In this document: piece after piece, positions 7,304-22,101 of the stretch
How positions within the stretch are numbered: the stretch's first letter is position 1
Layout of the letters: each line of letters starts with the position of its first letter
Origin: Hydractinia symbiolongicarpus
Taxonomy: Eukaryota; Cnidaria; Hydrozoa; Anthoathecata; Hydractiniidae
DNA: 64,000 nt
Direction: 5' to 3'
NCBI RefSeq assembly: GCF_029227915.1
Contig: NC_079883.1
Location: 7,812,001 to 7,876,000 of the forward strand
Notes under the pieces: generated by a model
The model's database searches: none
Seen by the model: only the letters and a program-made list of their open reading frames with translations
Told to the model about the DNA's origin: nothing
Made by a program: the position numbers and the translations under genes

Positions 7304-7763
7304 GCGTTGTCATTGCTCAACAAAAACGGCTATTTTTATAGCCACAAATCTTTTAAAACATTACTTTGTGCACGCTTCCAAATTACACAATGTGTAAAGT
7401 CTTGTCACAGTTACATTTATTGCTATACGATACTATGTCATATATGACACAAAAAAAATTTAGAAATACTTTGTAGGGTTAATTTGCCTGGGAGTGTTTC
7501 CGTGAAAAGCTGGGTTAAGTTAAATGTAAGCAATAACATGGATCAATGTACTTGTCTTTTCTGCAAGTACAGCTAATAATACGTATGAAAAGTGAAGCTA
7601 ATCCACACACACATGGGGAAGTATTTTAAATGTAGGCTAGTGTTCTTAAGCACATTATTTAGAAGTTTTATTAACTTCGGTTAACTTGTAGTGACGCCAA
7701 GTAAATGTTTTTTTAAAGATGTGTGGTCTTAAAAAAGACCGTTTGTGTTTGGTAGACGTTGGT

Positions 7764-8168
7764 TTACTTGCTGCTTGTGTATTTTGTGACGGCTTTTGTT
7801 CCTTCACTGACTGCGTGTTTTGCAAGTTCTCCAGGCAAGAGAAGACGTACTGCGGTTTGAATTTCACGAGAAGAGATGGTCGACTTTTTGTTTTGAAGAG
7901 CCAAACGCGAAGCTTCGGAAGCAATGCGCTCAAAGATGTCGTTGACAAATGAGTTCATGATGCTCATAGCTTTGCTTGAAACTCCGACATCTGGGTGAAC
8001 TTGTTTCAAAACATTGTAGATGTAAATAGCATAACTTTCCTTTCTCTTTCTCTTGCGTTTCTTTTCACCAGTTCCACCAATCTTTCCTCCTTTTTTGCCG
8101 GCTCTTTTTTCACCTTTCTTGGCTACTTTAGGTGCCTGTTTTCCTCCTTTAGCTGCTGCGTCAGACAT
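7764..8168 (-). CDS. H2B: Histone H2B, unit 2
   Basis: Protein identical to the copy at 1913..2317. Divergent GGTCTT-type stem-loop at 7725..7740. Confidence 0.99.
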   Translation of the reverse strand: MSDAAAKGGKQAPKVAKKGEKRAGKKGGKIGGTGEKKRKRKRKESYAIYIYNVLKQVHPDVGVSSKAMSIMNSFVNDIFERIASEASRLALQNKKSTISSREIQTAVRLLLPGELAKHAVSEGTKAVTKYTSSK

Positions 8169-8452
8169 GGTTAAAAATTTTTGCTACTTAACTTGTAAAT
8201 AAGCATTAAACTGCAAGTCAAAACTTTTTGTTTATAAGTAAAAAAATCGGATCGAATTCGATCCGAAAACGCCGATACGCAATTTAATTGGTTAAAAAAA
8301 AAATCTTTTGTTTAATACTTAATTATGATTGGTTAAAAAAACATGATTTCGATCCTATTTTTATGATGAAAAAACGAGTAAAGTTTATTTCGTTAACACT
8401 TACGTTAAATATTCGTACGTTTTTGTATTAACTTACAAATCAAATCGCAGTT

Positions 8453-8833
8453 ATGTCTGGACGTGGAAAAGGTGGAAAAGCTAAGGCTAAAGCCAAGACA
8501 AGATCCTCAAGAGCTGGACTTCAATTTCCAGTCGGTAGAGTGCATAGATTCCTTCGTAGAGGGCACTATGCTAACCGAATTGGATCTGGAGCACCAGTTT
8601 ACTTAGCAGCCGTCTTGGAATATTTATCTGCTGAGATATTGGAGTTGGCTGGTAACGCAGCAAGAGACAACAAAAAAGCTAGGATTATTCCAAGACATTT
8701 ACAATTGGCTGTTCGTAATGATGAAGAATTAAACAAACTTTTGAGCGGTGTAACCATTGCAGCTGGTGGTGTTTTGCCAAACATTCAAGCTGTCTTACTC
8801 CCAAAGAAGAACGACAAAGGACAGAAGAAGTAA
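8453..8833 (+). CDS. H2A: Histone H2A, unit 2
   Basis: Protein identical to the copy at 2601..2981. Stem-loop at 8856..8871. Confidence 0.99.
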   Translation: MSGRGKGGKAKAKAKTRSSRAGLQFPVGRVHRFLRRGHYANRIGSGAPVYLAAVLEYLSAEILELAGNAARDNKKARIIPRHLQLAVRNDEELNKLLSGVTIAAGGVLPNIQAVLLPKKNDKGQKK

Positions 8834-9030
8834 ACCGCTACACTCAGAAAACAACGGCTATTTTTATAGCCACACATCTTTAAAAAAACATTGTTTTTTT
8901 CACAAAACTATAACCTTAAAGTCTAATAGATAATCCATGCATACGCCTTGTCCTAAGTAACTCAAAGAAATTAAATAAAAAAATTTGATCACAACGTCAA
9001 AATAAATTGCACGTATTTGCACCTACTAAT

Positions 9031-9150
9031 GTCTACGGCCATACCACGATGAACACACCCGTTCTCGTCTGATCACGGAAGTTAAGCATCGTCGGGCCGG
9101 GATAGTACTTGGATGGGGGACCGCCTGGGAACTCCCGGTGTCGTAGGCTT
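9031..9150 (+). rRNA. 5S rRNA: 5S ribosomal RNA, unit 2
   Basis: Same 120-base gene as 3179..3298, with the TTTT terminator at its end and the type A flank GCACCTAC. Confidence 0.97.
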
Positions 9151-9475
9151 TTCATTTTCATTTGCTGTGATATATTTCTTGTTATAACAATTAAGGAACG
9201 TGGCGGTTGTTGAAAGTGTTTCCTATGACATTTTCCTACGACATTTTCAGGTGATAGTACGAGAAAAAAGAGCTTTCAAATGCATACAAACTCGATCTAT
9301 TGCCGATCATCCAATAACCCTGACGGAATGGCAAATAAAATAAAATTCCGCCGCCTTCCGAGGACTTATATCGCAATCACGTTTCGTAACAGCCAAGCGA
9401 GGTTTTACCTTAGCGTTTAAGTCACCACCGACATTTGGCCGCGCAACTTTTCTAAGCTCATTCATTTTGACTTAA

Positions 9476-9642
9476 GGAGGGGGCGAGCGCGGACGCAGGC
9501 CCCCACTACCAGAAATTGTACGGTCGAGTTACTGACGTTTGCAGTAATCGCAGAGGTCAGCCCAAGCGTAGTGCAATGCAAGAGCCTCACTCTGGAAGAA
9601 AACCCTCATTGATCAGTCTTTACTTCCCCGTCAGGTAAGTAT
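9476..9642 (-). ncRNA. U1: U1 snRNA, unit 2
   Basis: Same as 3624..3790; 5' end ATACTTACCTG at 9642, PSE-like element at 9691..9699. Confidence 0.93.
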
Positions 9643-9832
9643 GAGTTGGAACTGCACCGTAGCATGAGGGTACCCTTCAAAGTTTGTTAATGCTTGTGGC
9701 TTGAGTGTGTTATAAACTGCCGTGTCGCGGGGCATAGGCTGTATTCTCCCCCAGTGTACGCGTTTTGTTCCCGCCGTAGACTATGCAGAGTGCCGTCGGA
9801 AAGAGGACTGCTATTATTCTTTTATTGCTTAT

Positions 9833-10019
9833 GTGGGCCGCCATCGGTAATAGTGCAACACCAAGGCAACCCGTGGTCACGGCGTGAATGAATCCACCTC
9901 CATGACCCAAGGCCAAAAATCAGATTAATATACTGACCATTCAGAGAATGGCCTACCAGATATTAAACTGATAAGAACAGATACTACACTTGATCTTAGC
10001 CATTAGGCCGAGAAGCGAT
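9833..10019 (-). ncRNA. U2: U2 snRNA, unit 2
   Basis: Same as 3981..4167; 5' end ATCGCTTCTCGG at 10019, PSE-like element at 10065..10073. Confidence 0.95.
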
Positions 10020-10341
10020 AAAGAACAAGCGTTGCCATGATAGGCATCGTCCACACACCGTAACTGCTTGTGGAGCATGTCACGTTACTGTAAAGCTTAC
10101 AACTGTCACCGCGTACGGATGGACGGCGACATAGTAAAAATCACGGCTGTTGATTTAGCCGTAGGATGGAGAGCGACTGTAGCGAGTGGATGGTAACTTA
10201 CATGAATGCTAACAAAGGCGACGATACTAAGTGCGTGATATTACTTTCCAATATGTCTGCGTACATTCCGTTTATCAACGCATTACGCCAGAACGTGCGC
10301 GCGCGTTACACAGTAGACCATGCAGCCGAAATGCGACAGTG

Positions 10342-10414
10342 CGACCCTGCCAGGAGTCGAACCTGGAATCCCCTGATTCGTAGTCAGATGCCTTATCCAT
10401 TGGGCCACAGGGCC
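10342..10414 (-). tRNA. trnR-ACG: tRNA-Arg(ACG), unit 2
   Basis: Type A sequence with G1 and an intact 7-bp acceptor stem. Confidence 0.94.
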
Positions 10415-10993
10415 ATGCTTATGACTTCGCCCCATCGTCATTTTGGCTTGCGCATTCGTTTTACTTACGACAGAATTCTTCGTGTTTGTAGCCATGAAAG
10501 AAAGGGACTTCTGTGAGTGAATTTTTTTACTGTGGTCTAATAAAAAAGTCGAAACGCAGTGCCCAATATATGAATTGCTCCTAATAGCCGGAAACAGGCC
10601 GTGTCGATGATGTAGGCCGACATACGCAACGCAAACCAAAGAACGCTTTATGAAAATCCTAACACGAGCGCGGAAGAAGCCCAAATTAACAGACTAGATG
10701 TAATGCTGAAGACCTCAAACTCCAGCAGCTTCTCTTGCAGACTATTGCGTCGTACTACAAATAAAAATTAACATGCTTTCGCATAGTCGCGGCACCCAAA
10801 ACGGACATTATACGATGTACAGAAACACACATTTCTGTTTTCGCGCCAAATCAATTCCCGGGAGTGGTACTTTTACGTCCGCATACTTCGCACCGTCTTA
10901 AATTATATCTCATTTACACGGTAATGTTTAGTATACTTCTACTGTGATAACAAGCATCGTTTATCGTTGGATTGTTGTAAGAAAACATTAAAA

Positions 10994-11545
10994 ATGAGTG
11001 AAGCAGCTTCTCCAAAGAAAATCGCACCCAAGAAGAAACCTGCTGCAAAGAAGACAGCTGATCACCCTAAATATGTGGACATGATCAAGGCTGCTATCGC
11101 TACCCTAAAGGAACGCGGTGGTTCATCTCGCCAAGCTATTACAAAATATATTCATGCAAATTACAAAGTTGCTGAAAACTCAGATCATCATCTGAAAATG
11201 GCTCTTAAACGAGGAGTAACATCAGGCGATTTGATTCAAACTAAAGGCACTGGTGCTTCTGGATCATTCAAGCTAGGTCAGGTAAAAAAAGAAAAACCTA
11301 AGAAAAAGGCCGCAGCAAAAAAGCCAACGGCAAAGAAGCCTACTGCAAAGAAAAGTACACCAAAAAAGAAGCCAGCAAAGAAGAGCACGCCAAAGAAAGC
11401 AGCAAAGAAGCCTGCCACAAAGAAAGCCTCGGCTAAGAAACCAGCAGCTAAGAAACCCACAAAGAAGCCTGTTGCTAAAAAACCTGCAGCAAAGAAGGTC
11501 AAAAAGACTCCCAAAAAGGCAGCAAAGAAGACCGCAAAAAAATAA
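10994..11545 (+). CDS. H1: Linker histone H1, unit 2
   Basis: Protein identical to the copy at 5142..5693. Stem-loop at 11578..11593. Confidence 0.98.
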   Translation: MSEAASPKKIAPKKKPAAKKTADHPKYVDMIKAAIATLKERGGSSRQAITKYIHANYKVAENSDHHLKMALKRGVTSGDLIQTKGTGASGSFKLGQVKKEKPKKKAAAKKPTAKKPTAKKSTPKKKPAKKSTPKKAAKKPATKKASAKKPAAKKPTKKPVAKKPAAKKVKKTPKKAAKKTAKK

Positions 11546-11906
11546 TTTGTGTGTATCTGGCTATTACATTAACAAACGGCTATTTTTATAGCCACACATT
11601 TACAAAAAAACATTATCTTGGTACAAAGTTAAACTTGTTTAAGTCACTTAAACAGTTAAAAAAGAGTAAATTTAAGATTAGATTCCCTAAGTTTAAGTAT
11701 TTTCGTTTTTAAATTTCTTATTTTCTTGCTTTTACTTTTCTTGCCCTTCATATTTTTAACATTGTCAAACTTTATGTAGCATAAAATTTTTATGTAGCAT
11801 AAAATTTAAACAGAAAGCAGGACAAAGTTTGATATAAAAAGCTAGCCGTAATATTTTTTATGGATGTGTGGCTATAAAAATAGCCGTTTTTTGTTTGGTA
11901 AGATGC

Positions 11907-12320
<414 letters not shown>

Positions 12321-12798
12321 TTAAGAAGTCGATGTAGTACGGATACACAAGACGGTCTAAAATGCACTATCGCGCCAAAGTTTTATTTCTCATATTGATT
12401 GACAGCTAAGGTTCAAAACAAACCATTTGATTGGTGCTAAGAAAGTAATTTCTGATTGGCTGCATAATGACATTACGCTCATTACTTTAACATTTTTATA
12501 AAATCTGTGTTTTTTGGCTACGGGAAAACGGCTGTATCTTCTGATACACAAAAGCTTTTGACTTTTTTTTTTTTTAGTAAGTAGCAGAAGGTTTGGCGAA
12601 TTCCAACGATGCCAAATTTATTGCCTTACTGAAACATTAAGACCACGAATTTTTAAAAAAACTACAGTTTTACTTAAAAAAATGTACAAAATGTTCGGAA
12701 CATTTTGTAATGACGCAACTCTATTGGTTAATTAGGGTGTTTCCACGAGCAGTAGGTAATTTTATGGCCTCTTTTTAAAGCTGTCTGAATTCTGTTAA

Positions 12799-13155
<357 letters not shown>

Positions 13156-13615
13156 GCGTTGTCATTGCTCAACAAAAACGGCTATTTTTATAGCCACAAA
13201 TCTTTTAAAACATTACTTTGTGCACGCTTCCAAATTACACAATGTGTAAAGTCTTGTCACAGTTACATTTATTGCTATACGATACTATGTCATATATGAC
13301 ACAAAAAAAATTTAGAAATACTTTGTAGGGTTAATTTGCCTGGGAGTGTTTCCGTGAAAAGCTGGGTTAAGTTAAATGTAAGCAATAACATGGATCAATG
13401 TACTTGTCTTTTCTGCAAGTACAGCTAATAATACGTATGAAAAGTGAAGCTAATCCACACACACATGGGGAAGTATTTTAAATGTAGGCTAGTGTTCTTA
13501 AGCACATTATTTAGAAGTTTTATTAACTTCGGTTAACTTGTAGTGACGCCAAGTAAATGTTTTTTTAAAGATGTGTGGTCTTAAAAAAGACCGTTTGTGT
13601 TTGGTAGACGTTGGT

Positions 13616-14020
13616 TTACTTGCTGCTTGTGTATTTTGTGACGGCTTTTGTTCCTTCACTGACTGCGTGTTTTGCAAGTTCTCCAGGCAAGAGAAGACGT
13701 ACTGCGGTTTGAATTTCACGAGAAGAGATGGTCGACTTTTTGTTTTGAAGAGCCAAACGCGAAGCTTCGGAAGCAATGCGCTCAAAGATGTCGTTGACAA
13801 ATGAGTTCATGATGCTCATAGCTTTGCTTGAAACTCCGACATCTGGGTGAACTTGTTTCAAAACATTGTAGATGTAAATAGCATAACTTTCCTTTCTCTT
13901 TCTCTTGCGTTTCTTTTCACCAGTTCCACCAATCTTTCCTCCTTTTTTGCCGGCTCTTTTTTCACCTTTCTTGGCTACTTTAGGTGCCTGTTTTCCTCCT
14001 TTAGCTGCTGCGTCAGACAT
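13616..14020 (-). CDS. H2B: Histone H2B, unit 3
   Basis: Protein identical to 1913..2317. Stem-loop at 13577..13592. Confidence 0.99.
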   Translation of the reverse strand: MSDAAAKGGKQAPKVAKKGEKRAGKKGGKIGGTGEKKRKRKRKESYAIYIYNVLKQVHPDVGVSSKAMSIMNSFVNDIFERIASEASRLALQNKKSTISSREIQTAVRLLLPGELAKHAVSEGTKAVTKYTSSK

Positions 14021-14304
14021 GGTTAAAAATTTTTGCTACTTAACTTGTAAATAAGCATTAAACTGCAAGTCAAAACTTTTTGTTTATAAGTAAAAAAATC
14101 GGATCGAATTCGATCCGAAAACGCCGATACGCAATTTAATTGGTTAAAAAAAAAATCTTTTGTTTAATACTTAATTATGATTGGTTACAAAAACATGATT
14201 TCGATCCTATTTTTATGATGAAAAAACGAGTAAAGTTTATTTCGTTAACACTTACGTTAAATATTCGTACGTTTTTGTATTAACTTACAAATCAAATCGC
14301 AGTT

Positions 14305-14685
14305 ATGTCTGGACGTGGAAAAGGTGGAAAAGCTAAGGCTAAAGCCAAGACAAGATCCTCAAGAGCTGGACTTCAATTTCCAGTCGGTAGAGTGCATAGA
14401 TTCCTTCGTAGAGGGCACTATGCTAACCGAATTGGATCTGGAGCACCAGTTTACTTAGCAGCCGTCTTGGAATATTTATCTGCTGAGATATTGGAGTTGG
14501 CTGGTAACGCAGCAAGAGACAACAAAAAAGCTAGGATTATTCCAAGACATTTACAATTGGCTGTTCGTAATGATGAAGAATTAAACAAACTTTTGAGCGG
14601 TGTAACCATTGCAGCTGGTGGTGTTTTGCCAAACATTCAAGCTGTCTTACTCCCAAAGAAGAACGACAAAGGACAGAAGAAGTAA
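14305..14685 (+). CDS. H2A: Histone H2A, unit 3
   Basis: Protein identical to 2601..2981. Stem-loop at 14708..14723. Confidence 0.99.
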   Translation: MSGRGKGGKAKAKAKTRSSRAGLQFPVGRVHRFLRRGHYANRIGSGAPVYLAAVLEYLSAEILELAGNAARDNKKARIIPRHLQLAVRNDEELNKLLSGVTIAAGGVLPNIQAVLLPKKNDKGQKK

Positions 14686-14882
14686 ACCGCTACACTCAGA
14701 AAACAACGGCTATTTTTATAGCCACACATCTTTAAAAAAACATTGTTTTTTTCACAAAACTATAACCTTAAAGTCTAATAGATAATCCATGCATACGCCT
14801 TGTCCTAAGTAACTCAAAGAAATTAAATAAAAAAATTTGATCACAACGTCAAAATAAATTGCACGTATTTGCACCTACTAAT

Positions 14883-15002
14883 GTCTACGGCCATACCACG
14901 ATGAACACACCCGTTCTCGTCTGATCACGGAAGTTAAGCATCGTCGGGCCGGGATAGTACTTGGATGGGGGACCGCCTGGGAACTCCCGGTGTCGTAGGC
15001 TT
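14883..15002 (+). rRNA. 5S rRNA: 5S ribosomal RNA, unit 3
   Basis: Same gene as 3179..3298, type A flank. Confidence 0.97.
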
Positions 15003-15327
15003 TTCATTTTCATTTGCTGTGATATATTTCTTGTTATAACAATTAAGGAACGTGGCGGTTGTTGAAAGTGTTTCCTATGACATTTTCCTACGACATTTTC
15101 AGGTGATAGTACGAGAAAAAAGAGCTTTCAAATGCATACAAACTCGATCTATTGCCGATCATCCAATAACCCTGACGGAATGGCAAATAAAATAAAATTC
15201 CGCCGCCTTCCGAGGACTTATATCGCAATCACGTTTCGTAACAGCCAAGCGAGGTTTTACCTTAGCGTTTAAGTCACCACCGACATTTGGCCGCGCAACT
15301 TTTCTAAGCTCATTCATTTTGACTTAA

Positions 15328-15494
15328 GGAGGGGGCGAGCGCGGACGCAGGCCCCCACTACCAGAAATTGTACGGTCGAGTTACTGACGTTTGCAGTAAT
15401 CGCAGAGGTCAGCCCAAGCGTAGTGCAATGCAAGAGCCTCACTCTGGAAGAAAACCCTCATTGATCAGTCTTTACTTCCCCGTCAGGTAAGTAT
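15328..15494 (-). ncRNA. U1: U1 snRNA, unit 3
   Basis: Same as 3624..3790; PSE-like element at 15543..15551. Confidence 0.93.
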
Positions 15495-15684
15495 GAGTTG
15501 GAACTGCACCGTAGCATGAGGGTACCCTTCAAAGTTTGTTAATGCTTGTGGCTTGAGTGTGTTATAAACTGCCGTGTCGCGGGGCATAGGCTGTATTCTC
15601 CCCCAGTGTACGCGTTTTGTTCCCGCCGTAGACTATGCAGAGTGCCGTCGGAAAGAGGACTGCTATTATTCTTTTATTGCTTAT

Positions 15685-15871
15685 GTGGGCCGCCATCGGT
15701 AATAGTGCAACACCAAGGCAACCCGTGGTCACGGCGTGAATGAATCCACCTCCATGACCCAAGGCCAAAAATCAGATTAATATACTGACCATTCAGAGAA
15801 TGGCCTACCAGATATTAAACTGATAAGAACAGATACTACACTTGATCTTAGCCATTAGGCCGAGAAGCGAT
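15685..15871 (-). ncRNA. U2: U2 snRNA, unit 3
   Basis: Same as 3981..4167; PSE-like element at 15917..15925. Confidence 0.95.
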
Positions 15872-16193
15872 AAAGAACAAGCGTTGCCATGATAGGCATC
15901 GTCCACACACCGTAACTGCTTGTGGAGCATGTCACGTTACTGTAAAGCTTACAACTGTCACCGCGTACGGATGGACGGCGACATAGTAAAAATCACGGCT
16001 GTTGATTTAGCCGTAGGATGGAGAGCGACTGTAGCGAGTGGATGGTAACTTACATGAATGCTAACAAAGGCGACGATACTAAGTGCGTGATATTACTTTC
16101 CAATATGTCTGCGTACATTCCGTTTATCAACGCATTACGCCAGAACGTGCGCGCGCGTTACACAGTAGACCATGCAGCCGAAATGCGACAGTG

Positions 16194-16266
16194 CGACCCT
16201 GCCAGGAGTCGAACCTGGAATCCCCTGATTCGTAGTCAGATGCCTTATCCATTGGGCCACAGGGCC
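16194..16266 (-). tRNA. trnR-ACG: tRNA-Arg(ACG), unit 3
   Basis: Type A sequence with G1 and an intact acceptor stem. Confidence 0.94.
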
Positions 16267-16845
16267 ATGCTTATGACTTCGCCCCATCGTCATTTTGGCT
16301 TGCGCATTCGTTTTACTTACGACAGAATTCTTCGTGTTTGTAGCCATGAAAGAAAGGGACTTCTGTGAGTGAATTTTTTTACTGTGGTCTAATAAAAAAG
16401 TCGAAACGCAGTGCCCAATATATGAATTGCTCCTAATAGCCGGAAACAGGCCGTGTCGATGATGTAGGCCGACATACGCAACGCAAACCAAAGAACGCTT
16501 TATGAAAATCCTAACACGAGCGCGGAAGAAGCCCAAATTAACAGACTAGATGTAATGCTGAAGACCTCAAACTCCAGCAGCTTCTCTTGCAGACTATTGC
16601 GTCGTACTACAAATAAAAATTAACATGCTTTCGCATAGTCGCGGCACCCAAAACGGACATTATACGATGTACAGAAACACACATTTCTGTTTTCGCGCCA
16701 AATCAATTCCCGGGAGTGGTACTTTTACGTCCGCATACTTCGCACCGTCTTAAATTATATCTCATTTACACGGTAATGTTTAGTATACTTCTACTGTGAT
16801 AACAAGCATCGTTTATCGTTGGATTGTTGTAAGAAAACATTAAAA

Positions 16846-17397
16846 ATGAGTGAAGCAGCTTCTCCAAAGAAAATCGCACCCAAGAAGAAACCTGCTGCAA
16901 AGAAGACAGCTGATCACCCTAAATATGTGGACATGATCAAGGCTGCTATCGCTACCCTAAAGGAACGCGGTGGTTCATCTCGCCAAGCTATTACAAAATA
17001 TATTCATGCAAATTACAAAGTTGCTGAAAACTCAGATCATCATCTGAAAATGGCTCTTAAACGAGGAGTAACATCAGGCGATTTGATTCAAACTAAAGGC
17101 ACTGGTGCTTCTGGATCATTCAAGCTAGGTCAGGTAAAAAAAGAAAAACCTAAGAAAAAGGCCGCAGCAAAAAAGCCAACGGCAAAGAAGCCTACTGCAA
17201 AGAAAAGTACACCAAAAAAGAAGCCAGCAAAGAAGAGCACGCCAAAGAAAGCAGCAAAGAAGCCTGCCACAAAGAAAGCCTCGGCTAAGAAACCAGCAGC
17301 TAAGAAACCCACAAAGAAGCCTGTTGCTAAAAAACCTGCAGCAAAGAAGGTCAAAAAGACTCCCAAAAAGGCAGCAAAGAAGACCGCAAAAAAATAA
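16846..17397 (+). CDS. H1: Linker histone H1, unit 3
   Basis: Protein identical to 5142..5693. Stem-loop at 17430..17445. Confidence 0.98.
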   Translation: MSEAASPKKIAPKKKPAAKKTADHPKYVDMIKAAIATLKERGGSSRQAITKYIHANYKVAENSDHHLKMALKRGVTSGDLIQTKGTGASGSFKLGQVKKEKPKKKAAAKKPTAKKPTAKKSTPKKKPAKKSTPKKAAKKPATKKASAKKPAAKKPTKKPVAKKPAAKKVKKTPKKAAKKTAKK

Positions 17398-17712
17398 TTT
17401 GTGTGTATCTGGCTATTACATTAACAAACGGCTATTTTTATAGCCACACATTTACAAAAAAACATTATCTTGGTACAAAGTTAAACTTGTTTAAGTCACT
17501 TAAACAGTTAAAAAAGAGTAAATTTAAGATTAGATTCCCTAAGTTTAAGTATTTTCGTTTTTAAATTTCTTATTTTCTTGCTTTTACTTTTCTTGCCCTT
17601 CATATTTTTAACATTGTCAAACTTTATGTAGCATAAAATTTTTATGTAGCATAAAATTTAAACAGAAAGCAGGACAAAGTTTGATATAAAAAGCTAGCCG
17701 TAATATTTTTTA

Positions 17713-18171
<459 letters not shown>

Positions 18172-18648
18172 TTAAGAAGTCGATGTAGTACGGATACACA
18201 AGACGGTCTAAAATGCACTATCGCGCCAAAGTTTTATTTCTCATATTGATTGACAGCTAAGGTTCAAAACAAACCATTTGATTGGTGCTAAGAAAGTAAT
18301 TTCTGATTGGCTGCATAATGACATTACGCTCATTACTTTAACATTTTTATAAAATCTGTGTTTTTTGGCTACGGGAAAACGGCTGTATCTTCTGATACAC
18401 AAAAGCTTTTGACTTTTTTTTTTTTAGTAAGTAGCAGAAGGTTTGGCGAATTCCAACGATGCCAAATTTATTGCCTTACTGAAACATTAAGACCACGAAT
18501 TTTTAAAAAAACTACAGTTTTACTTAAAAAAATGTACAAAATGTTCGGAACATTTTGTAATGACGCAACTCTATTGGTTAATTAGGGTGTTTCCACGAGC
18601 AGTAGGTAATTTTATGGCCTCTTTTTAAAGCTGTCTGAATTCTGTTAA

Positions 18649-18801
<153 letters not shown>

Positions 18802-19301
18802 NNNNNNNNNNNNNNNNNNNNNNNNNNNNNNNNNNNNNNNNNNNNNNNNNNNNNNNNNNNNNNNNNNNNNNNNNNNNNNNNNNNNNNNNNNNNNNNNNNN
18901 NNNNNNNNNNNNNNNNNNNNNNNNNNNNNNNNNNNNNNNNNNNNNNNNNNNNNNNNNNNNNNNNNNNNNNNNNNNNNNNNNNNNNNNNNNNNNNNNNNNN
19001 NNNNNNNNNNNNNNNNNNNNNNNNNNNNNNNNNNNNNNNNNNNNNNNNNNNNNNNNNNNNNNNNNNNNNNNNNNNNNNNNNNNNNNNNNNNNNNNNNNNN
19101 NNNNNNNNNNNNNNNNNNNNNNNNNNNNNNNNNNNNNNNNNNNNNNNNNNNNNNNNNNNNNNNNNNNNNNNNNNNNNNNNNNNNNNNNNNNNNNNNNNNN
19201 NNNNNNNNNNNNNNNNNNNNNNNNNNNNNNNNNNNNNNNNNNNNNNNNNNNNNNNNNNNNNNNNNNNNNNNNNNNNNNNNNNNNNNNNNNNNNNNNNNNN
19301 N
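18802..19301. other. Assembly gap, exactly 500 N
   Basis: 500 undetermined bases. The left flank ends at H4 codon 36 (unit phase about 1248) and the right flank begins inside H3 (phase about 501). The flanks therefore overlap by about 750 bp in repeat phase, so either nothing is missing or about 5.1 kb (plus whole units) is missing. Confidence 0.99.
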
Positions 19302-19417
<116 letters not shown>

Positions 19418-19895
19418 TTAAGAAGTCGATGTAGTACGGATACACAAGACGGTCTAAAATGCACTATCGCGCCAAAGTTTTATTTCTCATATTGATTGAC
19501 AGCTAAGGTTCAAACAAACCATTTGATTGGTGCTAAGAAAGTAATTTCTGATTGGCTGCATAATGACATTACGCTCATTACTTTAACATTTTTATAAAAT
19601 CTGTGTTTTTTGGCTACGGGGAAAACGGCTGTATCTTCTGATACACAAAAGCTTTTGACTTTTTTTTTTTTTAGTAAGTAGCAGAAGGTTTGGCGAATTC
19701 CAACGATGCCAAATTTATTGCCTTACTGAAACATTAAGACCACGAATTTTTAAAAAAACTACAGTTTTACTTAAAAAAATGTACAAAATGTTCGGAACAT
19801 TTTGTAATGACGCAACTCTATTGGTTAATTAGGGTGTTTCCACGAGCAGTAGGTAATTTTATGGCCTCTTTTTAAAGCTGTCTGAATTCTGTTAA

Positions 19896-20252
<357 letters not shown>

Positions 20253-20714
20253 GCGTTGTCATTGCTCAACAAAAACGGCTATTTTTATAGCCACAAATCT
20301 TTTAAAACATTACTTTGTGCACGCTTCCAAATTACACAATGTGTAAAGTCTTGTCACAGTTACATTTATTGCTATACGATACTATGTCATATATGACACA
20401 AAAAAAATTTAGAAATACTTTGTAGGGTTAATTTGCCTGGGAGTGTTTCCGTGAAAAGCTGGGTTAAGTTAAATGTAAGCAATAACATGGATCAATGTAC
20501 TTGTCTTTTCTGCAAGTACAGCTAATAATACGTATGAAAAGTGAAGCTAATCCACACACACACATGGGGAAGTATTTTAAATGTAGGCTAGTGTTCTTAA
20601 GCACATTATTTAGAAGTTTTATTAACTTCGGTTAACTTGTAGTGACGCCAAGTAAATGTTTTTTTAAAGATGTGTGGTCTTAAAAAAGACCGTTTGTGTT
20701 TGGTAGACGTTGGT

Positions 20715-21118
20715 TTACTTGCTGCTTGTGTATTTTGTGACGGCTTTTGTTCCTTCACTGACTGCGTGTTTTGCAAGTTCTCCAGGCAAGAGAAGACGTA
20801 CTGCGGTTTGAATTTCACGAGAAGAGATGGTCGACTTTTTGTTTTGAAGAGCCAAACGCGAAGCTTCGGAAGCAATGCGCTCAAAGATGTCGTTGACAAA
20901 TGAGTTCATGATGCTCATAGCTTTGCTTGAAACTCCGACATCTGGGTGAACTTGTTTCAAAACATTGTAGATGTAAATAGCATAACTTTCCTTTCTCTTT
21001 CTCTTGCGTTTCTTTTCACCAGTTCCACCAATCTTTCCTCCTTTTTTGCCGGCTCTTTTTTCACCTTTCTTGGCTACTTTAGGTGCCTGTTTCCTCCTTT
21101 AGCTGCTGCGTCAGACAT
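20715..21118 (-). CDS. H2B: Histone H2B, unit 5, frameshifted copy
   Basis: One T is missing from the TTTT run near 21090, about codon 9-10, so the normal ATG at 21118 is out of frame with the rest. The remaining H2B from about residue 54 to the end is intact in frame (internal Met at 20960). Stem-loop at 20676..20691. A homopolymer error is the likely cause. Confidence 0.9.
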
Positions 21119-21402
21119 GGTTAAAAATTTTTGCTACTTAACTTGTAAATAAGCATTAAACTGCAAGTCAAAACTTTTTGTTTATAAGTAAAAAAATCGG
21201 ATCGAATTCGATCCGAAAACGCCGATACGCAATTTAATTGGTTAAAAAAAAAATCTTTTGTTTAATACTTAATTATGATTGGTTAAAAAAACATGATTTC
21301 GATCCTATTTTTATGATGAAAAAACGAGTAAAGTTTATTTCGTTAACACTTACGTTAAATATTCGTACGTTTTTGTATTAACTTACAAATCAAATCGCAG
21401 TT

Positions 21403-21834
21403 ATGTCTGGACGTGGAAAAGGTGGAAAAGCTAAGGCTAAAGCCAAGACAAGATCCTCAAGAGCTGGACTTCAATTTCCAGTCGGTAGAGTGCATAGATT
21501 CCTTCGTAGAGGGCACTATGCTAACCGAATTGGATCTGGAGCACCAGTTTACTTAGCAGCCGTCTTGGAATATTTATCTGCTGAGATATTGGAGTTGGCT
21601 GGTAACGCAGCAAGAGACAACAAAAAAGCTAGGATTATTCCAAGACATTTACAATTGGCTGTTCGTAATGATGAAGAATTAAACAAACTTTTGAGCGGTG
21701 TAACCATTGCAGCTGGTGGTGTTTTGCCAAACATTCAAGCTGTCTTACTCCCAAAGAAGAACGACAAAGGACAGAAGAAAGTAAACCGCTACACTCAGAA
21801 AACAACGGCTATTTTTATAGCCACACATCTTTAA
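21403..21834 (+). CDS. H2A: Histone H2A, unit 5, C-terminal frameshift
   Basis: An extra A in the final AAGAAG (near 21779) removes the normal stop. The frame runs 17 codons further, through the stem-loop (21807..21822), to a stop at 21832. All residues up to the final KK are unchanged. Probably a homopolymer error; if real, translation would cross the processing signal. Confidence 0.9.
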   Translation: MSGRGKGGKAKAKAKTRSSRAGLQFPVGRVHRFLRRGHYANRIGSGAPVYLAAVLEYLSAEILELAGNAARDNKKARIIPRHLQLAVRNDEELNKLLSGVTIAAGGVLPNIQAVLLPKKNDKGQKKVNRYTQKTTAIFIATHL

Positions 21835-21981
21835 AAAAACATTGTTTTTTTCACAAAACTATAACCTTAAAGTCTAATAGATAATCCATGCATACGCCTT
21901 GTCCTAAGTAACTCAAAGAAATTAAATAAAAAAATTTGATCACAACGTCAAAATAAATTGCACGTATTTGCCCCTACTAAT

Positions 21982-22101
21982 GTCTACGGCCATACCACGA
22001 TGAACACACCCGTTCTCGTCTGATCACGGAAGTTAAGCATCGTCGGGCCGGGATAGTACTTGGATGGGGGACCGCCTGGGAACTCCCGGTGTCGTAGGCT
22101 T
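21982..22101 (+). rRNA. 5S rRNA: 5S ribosomal RNA, unit 5
   Basis: Gene sequence as in 3179..3298. Type B flank GCCCCTAC before it and the 22-bp insertion after it. Confidence 0.97.
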
